DNA of 64,000 bases from an uncultured Dialister sp. (GTDB lineage: Bacteria; Bacillota; Negativicutes; Veillonellales; Dialisteraceae). The position numbers were made by a program, and so were the translations under genes. Location: NCBI GenBank assembly GCA_934178345.1, contig CAKPQG010000012.1, positions 8,482 through 72,481 of the forward strand. The letters run 5' to 3'. Below, in pieces: positions 18,637 through 27,272 of the stretch; positions within the stretch are counted from its first letter, which is position 1, and the number at the start of each line of letters is the position of its first letter. Below the pieces are notes generated by a model. It did no database searches and had not been told where the DNA came from. It was given only the letters and a program-made list of their open reading frames with translations.

Positions 18637-18834
18637 TAATGCTATTAAGTTAAGCGGCAGAACCGTTCTTGGCTCCCCATCGGGGGAGCTGCCCGGAGGG
18701 CTGAGGGGGCACCACTACGGTATATCCAACACTGTTCGATGGCCGCTGGCATGCCCCTATTGCCTTCGGCACTTCCCCCGAAGGGGGAAGCAAGTCATTA
18801 CGGTGCTAACAATTTCCTTAACTTAATAGCATTA
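18637..18834. mobile_element. MITE-like element with perfect 18-bp terminal inverted repeats
   Basis: TAATGCTATTAAGTTAAG (18637-18654) is repeated as its exact reverse complement at 18817-18834, bounding a 198-bp non-coding element. The interior is GC-rich with GGCTCCCCATCGGGGGAGC, GGGCTGAGGGGGC and CTTCCCCCGAAGGGGGAAG hairpins. It has no ORF of note. CCCATTT occurs beside both ends (18627-18633 and 18835-18841), though not flush on the left. It sits 30 bp upstream of the trp T-box promoter. Confidence 0.65.
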
Positions 18835-18864
18835 CCCATTTTCAGGCACTCATCCAAATCCCCC

Positions 18865-18893
18865 TTGACAGAAACGCCAAGGGAGATTATGAT
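18865..18893 (+). promoter_or_regulatory. Strong sigma-70-type promoter of the trp leader
   Basis: TTGACA (18865-18870), a 17-bp spacer and TATGAT (18888-18893): near-consensus, immediately upstream of the T-box. Confidence 0.85.
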
Positions 18894-18904
18894 TAACTCA
18901 ACAT

Positions 18905-19175
18905 CATAAACAAACCGTTGAAGCGGAGATAAAAACAGTACGTGCACTTACAGGGAGTCGGGGCAATGAGAAGCCGGCAGAACGCAGATTGTTAAATGGA
19001 CCGCTGAGGGCGCAGTGAAAAGGGAGACCCCAGTAGCTTGCGACGTCGGGCATACGTCAGTTGCCGGAGATATGTTGGTATCTCGCTAAGAGCAGGGGTC
19101 ATACCCTGAAGCAAGGTGGCACCGCGGAATAGTATCCGTCCTTGACAAGTTTTTGTCAGGGACGGATTTTTTATT
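18905..19175 (+). ncRNA. T-box leader, tryptophan-specific
   Basis: This cis-regulatory RNA senses uncharged tRNA. The diagnostic T-box AAGGTGGCACCGCGG is at 19113-19127, followed by an intrinsic terminator (CCGTCCTTGACA...TGTCAGGGACGG, 19136-19165, then T6). Upstream are Stem I-like features, including AGTA (18937-18940) and a candidate specifier UGG (18997-18999) flanked by AAA and ACC, matching Trp. Uncharged tRNA-Trp would pair with UGGN of the T-box, favour the antiterminator and allow trpD transcription. The specifier assignment is inference from position and from the downstream trp genes; the T-box itself is certain. Confidence 0.93.
19136..19172 (+). terminator. T-box regulated terminator
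   Basis: A 12-bp stem CCGTCCTTGACA/TGTCAGGGACGG (one mismatch) with a U-rich tail; it competes with the antiterminator containing the T-box sequence. Confidence 0.9.
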
Positions 19176-19226
19176 TCTCCCTGGGAAGGAGCAGCCTATG
19201 AATACGAACCGGCGATGGTTTGGAAA

Positions 19227-19345
19227 GTGACTGGTGACTGGTGACTAGTGACTGGTGACTTGCATACCACTTTGGGGGATCACCCAATAAATAATTGCGG
19301 CGAAGCCGCCACCACAACCCTGAACCCTGAACCTTGAACCCTAAC
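19227..19345. repeat. Mosaic repeat unit between T-box and trpD
   Basis: GTGACTGGTGACTGGTGAC heptamers (19227-19262), a degenerate TTTGGGGGATCACCC block, the GCGGCGAAGCCGC palindrome and AACCCTGAACC (19316-19343). The unit lies entirely inside the transcribed leader, separating the T-box terminator from trpD by about 190 nt. Confidence 0.8.
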
Positions 19346-19365
19346 TAGAAACGGAGGCCCCAATT

Positions 19366-20388
19366 ATGATTAAAGAAGCGATCCAGAAAATTGTACGAAA
19401 AGGCGACCTCAGCTATGAAGAAGCATACACCGTGATGAATGAGATCATGGACGGCAAGACCACACCGACGCAGAATGCGGCCTTTCTCGCGGCGCTCTCG
19501 ACGAAGAGCACACGGGCGGAGACGATCGATGAGATCTCCGGCTGTGCAGAAGCGATGAGAGAGCATGCGACGCCAGTCCCGCATCCGGGCATGAAGGTCC
19601 TGGAGATCGTAGGTACTGGCGGGGATGGCTCGAACAGCTTCAACATTTCCACCACGGCTGCTTTTGTCATTGCGGCGGCGGGCGTGAAGGTCGCCAAGCA
19701 CGGCAACCGTGCGGCATCCTCGAAGTCCGGCACAGCGGATGTGCAGGAAGCCCTCGGCGCGAACATCGCGCAGGATCCGAAGAAAGCGCTCGAGATGCTG
19801 GAAAAGGTCGGCTTCTGCTTCCTTTTCGCACAGAAATATCACGCAGCGATGAAGTATGTCGGCGGCATCCGGAAGGAGCTGGGCTTCCGCACCGTGTTCA
19901 ATATTCTGGGCCCCTTGACGAATCCGGCAAATCCAGACTATTTCCTCCTCGGCGTCTATGATGGCTACTTGGTAGAGCCGGTCGCCAAGGTCTTGGATAA
20001 GCTCGGCGTGAGGAATGCGCTCGTCGTCTACGGCGAAGACCACTTGGATGAGGTCTCGCCTTCTGCGCCGACGCAGGTCTGCGAGCTGAAGGATGGCTAT
20101 TACCGCACGATGACCATCTGCCCGGAGGACTTCGGCCTCACGCGTGGCAAGAAGGAGGAGCTCGTCGGCGGTACTGCCTCTGAAAATGCGGAGATCACCA
20201 AGGGCATCCTGACCGGGAAGCTCCGGGGGACGAAGAGAAATGCAGTGCTCATGAATGCCGGTCTTGCTCTCTACGCAGCCAAAGCGGTCCCCACCATGCA
20301 GGAGGGCGTCGCAAAGGCGGCCGAGATGATCGACAGCGGAAAAGCGTATGAGAAACTCGAGGAATACGTCAAGGTGTCAAATCAGTGA
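19366..20388 (+). CDS. trpD: Anthranilate phosphoribosyltransferase
   Basis: TrpD transfers phosphoribose from PRPP to anthranilate, the second step from chorismate to tryptophan. The 340-residue protein has the PRPP-binding glycine-rich motif [14 protein letters not shown] (from residue 83), [16 protein letters not shown] and the anthranilate-site segment [10 protein letters not shown]. It is a monofunctional TrpD with no TrpG glutaminase fused. The start at 19366 follows AACGGAGGC. The gene is the first behind the tryptophan T-box. The TGA stop sits in a CAGTGACTGGTGACTAGG repeat. trpE and trpG are absent from the window. Confidence 0.96.
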   Translation: MIKEAIQKIVRKGDLSYEEAYTVMNEIMDGKTTPTQNAAFLAALSTKSTRAETIDEISGCAEAMREHATPVPHPGMKVLEIVGTGGDGSNSFNISTTAAFVIAAAGVKVAKHGNRAASSKSGTADVQEALGANIAQDPKKALEMLEKVGFCFLFAQKYHAAMKYVGGIRKELGFRTVFNILGPLTNPANPDYFLLGVYDGYLVEPVAKVLDKLGVRNALVVYGEDHLDEVSPSAPTQVCELKDGYYRTMTICPEDFGLTRGKKEELVGGTASENAEITKGILTGKLRGTKRNAVLMNAGLALYAAKAVPTMQEGVAKAAEMIDSGKAYEKLEEYVKVSNQ

Positions 20389-20630
20389 CTGGTGACTAGG
20401 GATGAGTGGCTAGGGATTAGGAGCCGCAAGTGACTGGTGACTTGCATACTACTTTCGGGTATCGCCTTTTATAAAAATCGACGCGAAGCGTCGTTCTTCC
20501 TGAGCCTTCCCCGCATGGGAAAGGTTATTCATACTCGCGGCGAAGCCGCCACCACAACCCTGAACCCCGAACCCTGAACCCCGAACCCTGAACCCCGAAC
20601 CCCGAACCATGAACCCTGAACCCTATCCCG
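20386..20630. repeat. Mosaic repeat unit spanning the trpD-trpC gap
   Basis: GTGACTGGTGACTAGGG begins at the trpD stop; then CTAGGGATTAGG, TTTCGGGTATCGCC (20452), a CGACGCGAAGCGTCG hairpin (20479-20493), GCGGCGAAGCCGC (20537) and a CCCTGAA/CCCCGAA array (20556-20625) ending just before the trpC ribosome site. Confidence 0.85.
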
Positions 20631-20675
20631 TTTGAATGATATTTGATTCTACCGATAAACGGAGTAATGATTTCC

Positions 20676-21464
20676 ATGATACTAGACGACATTGCTGCCG
20701 AGACCAGGCGGCGGATCGAGCGGCTGAAGGCGGACGGCTACTATGGACGTCTGCATGAAGAAATGAAGCACTTCACGCCGCGGACGGATGATCTGTTTTA
20801 CAAAAATCTGGCAAGTGACGGGCTTTCCCTCATCTGCGAGCTCAAGAAAGCGTCTCCTTCGAAGGGGACGATCAGCGAGGACTTCCCCTTTGCGGCGATC
20901 GCCAAAGAGTATGAAGAGGCGGGGGCTTCCGCGATCTCCTGCCTGACAGAGCCGAAATGGTTCAAAGGCGATATCGCTTACCTGAAGACCGTGGCGCAGG
21001 AGGTCACGATCCCTGTGCTCCGCAAGGACTTCATCATCGACCGCTGCCAGATCGAAGAGGCGGTGCTCGCAGGGGCTTCGGCCATCCTCCTTATCGCAGC
21101 CATCCTCTCCGATGAGGAGATCAGAGAGTTTCTCTCCTACGCGAGGAGCCTCGGCCTTGGCGTCCTGGCAGAAGCGCATGATGAGAAGGAAATGGAGCGG
21201 ATGCTTGGCGCAGGGGCCCGCATCGTCGGCGTGAATAACCGCGATCTTCGCGATTTCACCATCCATCTGGAAAATACCGAGCATCTGGCAAGGCTCGTGC
21301 CCAAGGACCGTATCCTTGTCTCGGAAAGCGGCATGATGTCAGAGGCGATCGTGAAACAGATGCGGGAGGCCGGCGCCGACGCCGTCCTCATCGGCGAGAT
21401 GCTGATGAGAGCGGGGGAGAGAAGAGGGAATGTGATCCGAACATTGAGGGAAGAGAATCAATAG
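20676..21464 (+). CDS. trpC: Indole-3-glycerol phosphate synthase
   Basis: TrpC closes the indole ring from CdRP in tryptophan synthesis. The 262-residue (beta/alpha)8 barrel shows ICELKKASPSKGTI with the catalytic Lys, LTEPKWFKGD, LRKDFIID, and VGVNNRDLRDF and ILVSESGM phosphate-site motifs. ATG 20676 is chosen over 20643 and 20667 because GGAG (20661-20664) is correctly spaced only for it and the N-terminus MILDDIAAETRRRIERLK matches the family. It is not fused to TrpF, and no trpF gene follows. Repeats fill both flanking gaps. Confidence 0.95.
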   Translation: MILDDIAAETRRRIERLKADGYYGRLHEEMKHFTPRTDDLFYKNLASDGLSLICELKKASPSKGTISEDFPFAAIAKEYEEAGASAISCLTEPKWFKGDIAYLKTVAQEVTIPVLRKDFIIDRCQIEEAVLAGASAILLIAAILSDEEIREFLSYARSLGLGVLAEAHDEKEMERMLGAGARIVGVNNRDLRDFTIHLENTEHLARLVPKDRILVSESGMMSEAIVKQMREAGADAVLIGEMLMRAGERRGNVIRTLREENQ

Positions 21465-21715
21465 TGGGTTAACCCTGAAGTTTGAAAGCGGGGATGAGTA
21501 GCTGGGGATTAGTGGCTAGGGATTAGGAGCCTCGAGTGACTAGTGACTGGTGACTAAATGCCGCTTTCGAGCATCGCCACTATCTATACTCTGCGGTGCT
21601 TCCATATTTTTATGCGCCGCACCAGCATCCTCACTCCTCACTCCTAACTGGCGAACAAAGTTTTCATCCACAATCAGTGGACGAGCCGCACCAAGGGGCT
21701 AACCCTGAACCCATA
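21465..21715. repeat. Mosaic repeat unit in the trpC-trpB gap
   Basis: GGGATTAGTGGCTAGGGATTAGG, GTGACTAGTGACTGG (21535-21556), TTTCGAGCATCGCC, a class-B core GCGGTGCTTCC...TGCGCCGC (21593-21620), CACTCCT heptamers (21628-21645), CAATCAGTGGACG and TAACCCTGAACCC. No promoter or terminator was recognised. Confidence 0.8.
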
Positions 21716-21758
21716 CAAACAACCAACAACGATCGATCAACAAAGCGAGGTACCCACT

Positions 21759-22940
21759 ATGAATACAAGATTTGGCGAATTTGGCGGACAGTACATTCCG
21801 GAAGTCCTGATGAATGAAGTCCAGAGAGTACAGAAAGCCTTCGAAGAATGCAAGAATGATAAAAGCTTCCAGGATGAGCTGCATGATCTCTATGTGAACT
21901 ACACCGGTCGTCCGTCGATGCTCTATGAAGCATTGAACATGGAAAAGGATCTGGGCGGGCCGCGCATTTTCCTGAAGCGCGAGGATCTGAATCACACCGG
22001 CGCGCACAAGATCAATAACTGCATCGGGCAGGCGCTCCTTGCCAAGCGCATGGGCAAGACACGCATCATCGCGGAAACAGGCGCAGGGCAGCACGGCGTG
22101 GCAGCCGCCACCATTGCGGCGCTTTTCGGTATGGAGTGTGAAGTCTTTATGGGTGAAATCGACACCGAAAGACAGGCTTTGAACGTCTATCGCATGAAGC
22201 TCCTCGGGGCGAAGGTGCATGTCGTGAAGACAGGCTCTCGCGTACTGAAGGATGCGGTGAATGCAGCGATGCAGGAATGGAGCCGCCGCTGCGATGATAC
22301 GCACTACGTCATCGGATCGACCACAGGCCCGGCTCCGTTCCCGGAAATGGTCCGCTATTTCCAGAGCTGCATCGGCCGTGAAGCGAGAGCGCAGGTCTTG
22401 GAGCGTACCGGCCGCCTTCCGTCCAAGGTCTATGCATGTGTCGGCGGCGGCAGCAATGCAGCCGGCACCTTCTATCCCTTCGTGCAGGATAAGGATGTAG
22501 AGCTCATCGGCTGTGAAGCAGGCGGCAAGGGCATCGATACCCCCTATCATGCAGCGACGGTGAATCGGGGCCGCATCGGCGTCTTCCATGGCATGAAGTC
22601 CCTCTTCTGCCAGGATGATGACGGCAATATCACCGAAGTCTATTCCATTTCCGCCGGTCTTGACTACCCGGGAGTCAGCCCTGAGCATGCGTACCTGAAC
22701 TCCATCGGCCGCGCCCGCTATGTGGCTGTCACGGATGAAGAAGCTGTGCAGGCTTTCGAATACCTTGCCAAGACAGAAGGCATCATCTGCGCCATCGAGT
22801 CTGCTCACGCCGTCGCCGGCATGATGAAGGAAATCCGGACGATGGATAAAAATGATATCGTCGTCATCACCCTTTCCGGCCGCGGAGACAAGGACGTCGC
22901 CGCCATCGCCAGATACCGCGGAGAGGATATTCATGACTGA
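21759..22940 (+). CDS. trpB: Tryptophan synthase beta chain
   Basis: TrpB condenses indole with serine using PLP. The 393-residue product is a type-1 Trp[17 protein letters not shown] start, PLP lysine in [10 protein letters not shown] (Lys84), [10 protein letters not shown], and the cofactor phosphate loop [15 protein letters not shown] at 21759 follows CGAGGTACCC. It forms the alpha2beta2 complex with TrpA, whose gene is downstream but 557 bp away across repeat DNA. Confidence 0.97.
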   Translation: MNTRFGEFGGQYIPEVLMNEVQRVQKAFEECKNDKSFQDELHDLYVNYTGRPSMLYEALNMEKDLGGPRIFLKREDLNHTGAHKINNCIGQALLAKRMGKTRIIAETGAGQHGVAAATIAALFGMECEVFMGEIDTERQALNVYRMKLLGAKVHVVKTGSRVLKDAVNAAMQEWSRRCDDTHYVIGSTTGPAPFPEMVRYFQSCIGREARAQVLERTGRLPSKVYACVGGGSNAAGTFYPFVQDKDVELIGCEAGGKGIDTPYHAATVNRGRIGVFHGMKSLFCQDDDGNITEVYSISAGLDYPGVSPEHAYLNSIGRARYVAVTDEEAVQAFEYLAKTEGIICAIESAHAVAGMMKEIRTMDKNDIVVITLSGRGDKDVAAIARYRGEDIHD

Positions 22941-22952
22941 GGGGATCAAGGG

Positions 22953-23478
22953 CTGGTGGCTACTAGTGACTGGTGACTAGTAACTAGTGACTGGTGACTA
23001 GTAACTAGTGACTGGTGACTGGTGACTGGTAGCTAGTGGCTAGGGACTGGTAGCTAGTGGCTAGGGATTAGGGATTAGGAGCGCCGAGTGGTCGATGTGT
23101 GGAAATCCTAAAACGGGAAACCTGTCAGCAAGAGACCTTCGGGCATCACCATTATTTATACTTCGCGGCGCTTCTGATTTTTATGCGCCGCACCAACCCC
23201 TTTGAACCTCTTGAACCTATAGAACCCGCTCCCCCCTCTTTCAAACGTAATCAAAGGTCAGCACGCCCCATGGGCTAACCCTGAACCCTGAAGTTTGAAA
23301 GCAGGGATTAGGGATTAGTGGCCTTGAGTGACTAGTGACTAGTGACTTGAATACCGCCTTCGGGCATCGCCCTATATATTCGCGGCGGAGCCGCCACCTT
23401 CATTCCTAATTCCTTATTTGAGCAAAGCTTTCATCCAGGGTCAAGGGACAGCACGCCCCAAGGGCTAACCCTGAATTA
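22953..23478. repeat. Long mosaic repeat region in the trpB-trpA gap
   Basis: About 20 copies of GTGACTR/TAGCTAG-type heptamers (22960-23080), TTCGGGCATCACC (23140), a class-B core GCGGCGCTTC...TGCGCCGC (23166-23193), TTGAACC repeats, then a second unit: TTTGAAAGCAGGGATTAGG, GTGACTAGTGAC, CTTCGGGCATCGCC (23359), GCGGCGGAGCCGC (23382), ATTCCTA and GGGCTAACCCTGAA. No gene is present. Confidence 0.85.
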
Positions 23479-23497
23479 CAGCAAAAGGAGTCTATCT

Positions 23498-24283
23498 ATG
23501 AGCCATACAAGTGAAGCATTCAAGAATGGGAAAGCGCTGATCGCTTTCCTGACGGCAGGTGTCCCGTCGATGGAAGACACTGTGAAGTACGTACTCGACT
23601 TGGAAAAAGCCGGTGTGGGTCTGATCGAGATCGGCGTGCCATTCTCCGATCCCATTGCCGACGGGCCGGTCATCATGGAAGCCGATGTGAAAGCGCTGGA
23701 GAACCATGTCCACCTGCCGCAGGTCATGGAGCTGGTGAAGACGCTCCGCACGAAGACACAGATCCCGATCGTGCTCCTCACCTATTACAATCCGGTCTTC
23801 AATTATCCATCCGATCGGTTCTTCCAAGAAGCGAAGGAAATCGGCATCGATGGCGTCATCATCCCAGACCTTCCTTTTGAAGAGCAGGAAGAAATCCGTC
23901 CGCTCGCAGATGCCAATGGTGTCGACATCATCCAGATGGTCGCACCGACTTCGGAAGAGCGTATCCGTGAGAGCTTGAAGGATGCCACCGGCTTTGTATA
24001 TGTCGTTTCCTCCATGGGCGTCACCGGCATGCGTGGTGATATCCAGACGGACCTTCGTGAGATCATCCGTATCGCGCGTGAAACGACGGATACTCCGCTG
24101 GCGATCGGATTCGGCATCCACACGCCGGAGCAGGCGGGACGGATGGCGCGGCTCGCTGACGGCGTCATCACCGGCAGCGGCGTCGTGGATATCATCAATA
24201 AGAATGGCAGCGAAGCCTCCGAGAAGCTCACCGCATATATCCGCGGACTGAAGGCAGGCATGGCGCAGGAAGAGTCAGTCTGA
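23498..24283 (+). CDS. trpA: Tryptophan synthase alpha chain
   Basis: TrpA cleaves indole-3-glycerol phosphate to indole and G3P, channelling indole to TrpB. The 261-residue TIM barrel contains the catalytic pair Glu44 and Asp55 in LIEIGVPFSDPIADGP, and loop motifs YYNPVFNY, IIPDLPFEE and GFGIHTPEQ. The start at 23498 follows AAAAGGAGTC. It is the last gene of the trp cluster and is followed by GTGACTAG repeats and a terminator. Confidence 0.96.
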   Translation: MSHTSEAFKNGKALIAFLTAGVPSMEDTVKYVLDLEKAGVGLIEIGVPFSDPIADGPVIMEADVKALENHVHLPQVMELVKTLRTKTQIPIVLLTYYNPVFNYPSDRFFQEAKEIGIDGVIIPDLPFEEQEEIRPLADANGVDIIQMVAPTSEERIRESLKDATGFVYVVSSMGVTGMRGDIQTDLREIIRIARETTDTPLAIGFGIHTPEQAGRMARLADGVITGSGVVDIINKNGSEASEKLTAYIRGLKAGMAQEESV

Positions 24284-24290
24284 AAGCAGG

Positions 24291-24345
24291 GATGAGTGAC
24301 TAGTGACTAGTGACTGGTGACTGGTGACTAGTGACTGGTGACTAA
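24291..24345. repeat. GTGACTR heptamer array after trpA
   Basis: Eight contiguous GTGACTA/GTGACTG heptamers. Confidence 0.85.
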
Positions 24346-24355
24346 AATGCTAAGG

Positions 24356-24387
24356 AAACGATAGAGGTACTCTCTATCGTTTTTTAT
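24356..24387 (+). terminator. Intrinsic terminator at the end of the trp cluster
   Basis: AAACGATAGAG (24356-24366) pairs perfectly with CTCTATCGTTT (24372-24382), 5-nt loop, T-run. Confidence 0.88.
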
Positions 24388-24431
24388 TTGGGGGAAATCT
24401 GCTACAATAGTATAGAAGAAAGGTGATGAGA

Positions 24432-24941
24432 ATGGATAACACAAGACGCAGAGCCTACATCAAAGAAAAGCTGGAGCAGGCGGAACACCGGCTGCGCGGG
24501 GCGGACCTTGCGAAAGAGTGCGGCGTGAGCCGGCAGGTCATTGTGGGAGACATGGCGCTTCTTCGCGCCGAAGGGATGGACATCATCTCTACGCCGCGCG
24601 GATATTACCTCAATAAAGAGAAAAAGGGCTGTCTTCGCACACTCGTCTGCCGCCACGGCCGGGAAGAGACAGAGCAGGAACTCATTGCCATCGTAGAGGC
24701 AGGCGGCATCATCCATGACGTGCGGGTGGAGCATGAGATCTACGGCGAACTGCAAGGGCAGCTGGAGATCAAGAGTAAAGAAGACGCCGTATCCTTTGTG
24801 CGCGCGATGCAGGACATCGGATTTCCCCTCCTCTCGGATATCAGCGGCGGCATCCATACCCATCTCATCGAGACAAAAACGGAAGAGGAGATGGCGCAGG
24901 TGATTCATGCGCTGCGGGAAATCGGCATACTGTATGAGTGA
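24432..24941 (+). CDS. niaR: HTH/3H-domain transcriptional repressor, NiaR-like
   Basis: An N-terminal HTH_11 winged helix (RRRAYIKEKLEQAEHRLRGADLAKECGVSRQVIVGDMALLR, about residues 5-50, written here only to locate it by region) is followed by a 3H domain named for three conserved His (HGREET, HDVRVEHE, IHTHLIE). Family members bind nicotinic acid and repress NAD-precursor uptake or synthesis genes; none of these lies next to it. ATG 24432 is preferred because AAAGGTGAT (24420-24428) sits just upstream. A TACAAT -10 (24403-24408) with no clear -35 precedes it. The TGA stop is inside a GAGTGACTAG repeat. Confidence 0.8.
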   Translation: MDNTRRRAYIKEKLEQAEHRLRGADLAKECGVSRQVIVGDMALLRAEGMDIISTPRGYYLNKEKKGCLRTLVCRHGREETEQELIAIVEAGGIIHDVRVEHEIYGELQGQLEIKSKEDAVSFVRAMQDIGFPLLSDISGGIHTHLIETKTEEEMAQVIHALREIGILYE

Positions 24942-24985
24942 CTAGTGGCTGGTGACTGGTGCTTAGTGACGGTGACAGAGAGTAG
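24937..24985. repeat. GTGACTR heptamer array at the niaR stop
   Basis: GAGTGACTAGTGGCTGGTGA begins at the stop codon and fills nearly the whole 56-bp gap before the pseudouridine synthase gene. Confidence 0.8.
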
Positions 24986-24997
24986 GGAGTACTGACG

Positions 24998-26002
24998 ATG
25001 CAGGAATTTATCATACAAAAGGAAGAAGCGGGACAGACGGTGATGAAGTACCTGGCACGGCTCTTGCCGGAGGCGTCCATGGGGCTTCTTCGAAAGAGCA
25101 TACGCAAGAAAAACATCGTTATTAATGGGAAGAAGATCGAAGGAAGAGAAAAGATCGCCGCGGGGGACAGCGTGAAGGTCTGGTTCTCCGATGAGACGAT
25201 CGAAAAATTTCGCGGAAAAAAAGAAGAAGCGCCCAGACGTGACTATCCTGACTTTGAAACATGGATCCTGTATGAAGATGAAAACATCGTCATCCTCAAT
25301 AAACCGGCAGGTCTTCTTTCGCAGGGAGACACTTCCGGCGCCCCGTCTCTGAATGAAGCCCTCCTCTCCGCGCGGGAAAGCAGAGCCGGCGTCACGCCCT
25401 CCATCTGTCACCGGCTGGACAGAAATACCAGCGGCCTCGTCATCGCGGGCAAGACTGTGCGTGGATTGCAGGAAATGAATGCACTCATCAAGGCGCGCTC
25501 CCTCACGAAAGTCTATCAGGCTCTCGTTTACGGGAAGACGCCGGCTTCGGGGATTTTGAAAGGCTACCTCGTCAAGGACCATGAAAGAAATCAGGTGCGC
25601 TATACCGAGCGCGCTGAGCAAGGTGCGTTTCCCATCGAGACGCACTATGAGACGCTCGAAACCGTAGAGGCCCATGGATGCCTCTTTTCTCTCGTCCGCG
25701 TCCATCTCGTGACAGGGCGTTCGCACCAGATCCGCCTGCATTTTTCCTCCATCGGTCATCCCCTCTTGGGCGATCGGAAATATGGCAGCCGCGCGAGCCT
25801 TTCCGCGTCAGAGGCGCTCCACATCCGCCGCCAGCTCCTTCACGCAGCCTCGCTCACCTTCCCGATGCTTACGGATGATTTCGCCTATCTTTCCGGTAAA
25901 ACCTTCACTGCGCCTTTGCCGGCCGATTTCGCCTCTGTCCGTCATTTGGGGCGGCATGGAATGACAGGTGAGAAATGCGGAAAACGGAACGGTGAGAACT
26001 GA
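24998..26002 (+). CDS. RluA-family rRNA/tRNA pseudouridine synthase
   Basis: The 334-residue enzyme isomerises uridine in structured RNA. An S4-like RNA-binding region occupies about residues 10-70 (MGLLRKSIRKKNIVINGKKI), followed by the catalytic domain with HRLDRNTSGLVI containing the essential Asp141, and TGRSHQIRLHFSSIGHPLLG near residue 230. This layout is that of RluC/RluD; the exact target uridines are not predictable. ATG at 24998 is preceded by a poor ribosome site (GTAGGGAG). The gene may be cotranscribed with niaR, from which only repeat heptamers separate it. Confidence 0.9.
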   Translation: MQEFIIQKEEAGQTVMKYLARLLPEASMGLLRKSIRKKNIVINGKKIEGREKIAAGDSVKVWFSDETIEKFRGKKEEAPRRDYPDFETWILYEDENIVILNKPAGLLSQGDTSGAPSLNEALLSARESRAGVTPSICHRLDRNTSGLVIAGKTVRGLQEMNALIKARSLTKVYQALVYGKTPASGILKGYLVKDHERNQVRYTERAEQGAFPIETHYETLETVEAHGCLFSLVRVHLVTGRSHQIRLHFSSIGHPLLGDRKYGSRASLSASEALHIRRQLLHAASLTFPMLTDDFAYLSGKTFTAPLPADFASVRHLGRHGMTGEKCGKRNGEN

Positions 26003-26054
26003 GTCGAAGAATCTTGTGAACAGAGGGGAAGCGAGAGATCCTTTGACTCTTTGA

Positions 26055-26220
26055 GAAAGAGGGGGAGCGGGTTCTGTGGGTTCTACGGGTTCAGCGGGGA
26101 AGGTGCGGCGCATAAAAATTATGAAGCGCCGCGGAGTATAAATCTTGATGATGCCCGAAGGTTGTATTTAGTCACCAGTCACTAGTCACTAGTCACTAGT
26201 CACCCCTAATCCCCAATCCC
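26055..26220. repeat. Mosaic repeat unit (class B) before the AEC transporter gene
   Basis: GGGTTCTGTGGGTTCTACGGGTTC repeat, a GTGCGGCGC...GCGCCGCGG core (26102-26134), GATGATGCCCGAAGG (26148), then CAGTCACTAGTCAC heptamers (26173-26204) and CCTAATCCCCAATCCCC. The orientation is opposite to the trp units. Confidence 0.8.
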
Positions 26221-26221
26221 C

Positions 26222-26297
26222 AGGGAAACGCTGATTAAATCGAACAACGATTTAATCAGTGTTTCCCTAGCAACGATTTCATCGCTGCTTCCTTAAA
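26222..26297. mobile_element. Deleted MITE copy (terminal repeats joined) plus a fragment
   Basis: GGGAAACGCTGATTAAATCG and CGATTTAATCAGTGTTTCCC are nearly abutting (26223-26267), the two ends of the 165-bp element without its centre. A second partial right end (CAACGATTTCATCG...CTTCCTTA) follows to 26297. Confidence 0.75.
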
Positions 26298-26321
26298 TTT
26301 CATACAACACGAGGTGTATCA

Positions 26322-27272
26322 ATTACGGATTCCAGATTTCTAATTGTATTTGCAGACATTCTGCTTCCGCTGCTCTGCGGCATGGGCCTTAGGCGGTGGG
26401 GGCTTTCGAAGGACATTCTTCACTGGATCATCAAGGCGAATGTGGTGGGAGTGTCTACTTTTCTTTCCATTGTTTCCTTCTGGTCGGTGCATGTGACGGC
26501 GCAGCTCTTGTGGCTTCCGATTTCTACGATTCCCATCTGTTTCCTGCCTGTCGCGGTCTTCTATGCCCTGGAGAAGCACCGCTTCTCGGATGCGCGGGAG
26601 CAGGGAAGCTACCTGATTTCCATGATGCTCGGAAATATCGGGACGCTCGCAGGGCTCTGCGCGTATGTCCTCTTCGGTGCGGTCGGGTTTGCCTATGTGC
26701 AGCTCATCGCAGTGCCGCAGATCCTGATCATCGTACTCTTCTGTTTTCCGATGAGCCAGTATTACTACGACAAGTGGGCGAATCACGGCGAGGGGAAGAA
26801 GATGGAGATCCACCTCTTCCGTCTGCTCTGCACGTGGAATCAGCTCCCTGCCGTCGGCGTGGCGATCGGTCTGACGCTTGCGGGGCTCGGGGTGGAGAAG
26901 CCGCCGATGGTCACGACGCTTTTCACGATCCTGATCCATGCGGGGGCTTGGATGGGAATGGTGCCTGTCGGCTATGATCTGAATCTTTCGGCAGTCAAGG
27001 AATATGGAGGAAGGCTTTGGCCGATCTTCCCCGTGAAATTCATTCTGCTTCCGGTGGTGATGTATTTCCTGACGAGTGTATTCGTCTCGGATGCGACCAT
27101 CCTGACCTGCGTGGTACTCGCTGCCGCCGCGCCGACGGCCATCTTCGCTGTGGCGTCTTCGCAGCTCTATGGACTTAATGTCAATCTCGCGGAGTCCTCC
27201 TTCCTTACGACGACGCTCGCTTTCCTCTTCGTGCTGTACCCGGTGATCTATTGGTGGGAGAAAATGAATTAA
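26322..27272 (+). CDS. Auxin efflux carrier (AEC) family permease
   Basis: A ten-helix-type inner-membrane transporter of the AEC family; bacterial members often export or import malate/malonate-type acids, but the substrate is unknown. The first in-frame ATG is at 26382, yet the open frame continues upstream and encodes a typical family N-terminus, RFLIVFADILLPLLCG. No ATG, GTG or TTG lies in-frame there. ATT at 26322 stands 6 nt after GAGGTG (26311-26316) and is proposed as a rare start, giving 316 residues. Alternatively the original start was lost when repeat DNA inserted upstream. Conserved features include LTLAGLGVEKPP and FVLYPVIYWW at the C-terminus. Confidence 0.75.
   Translation: MTDSRFLIVFADILLPLLCGMGLRRWGLSKDILHWIIKANVVGVSTFLSIVSFWSVHVTAQLLWLPISTIPICFLPVAVFYALEKHRFSDAREQGSYLISMMLGNIGTLAGLCAYVLFGAVGFAYVQLIAVPQILIIVLFCFPMSQYYYDKWANHGEGKKMEIHLFRLLCTWNQLPAVGVAIGLTLAGLGVEKPPMVTTLFTILIHAGAWMGMVPVGYDLNLSAVKEYGGRLWPIFPVKFILLPVVMYFLTSVFVSDATILTCVVLAAAAPTAIFAVASSQLYGLNVNLAESSFLTTTLAFLFVLYPVIYWWEKMN

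Noticed and set aside
20643..20675. Upstream start codons for trpC at 20643 and 20667
   Set aside because: Neither has a properly spaced ribosome site; the ATG at 20676 does and matches the family N-terminus.
22953..23070. Possible CRISPR array from regularly repeated short sequences
   Set aside because: Repeat units are 7 bp, directly adjacent, with no unique spacers and no cas genes.
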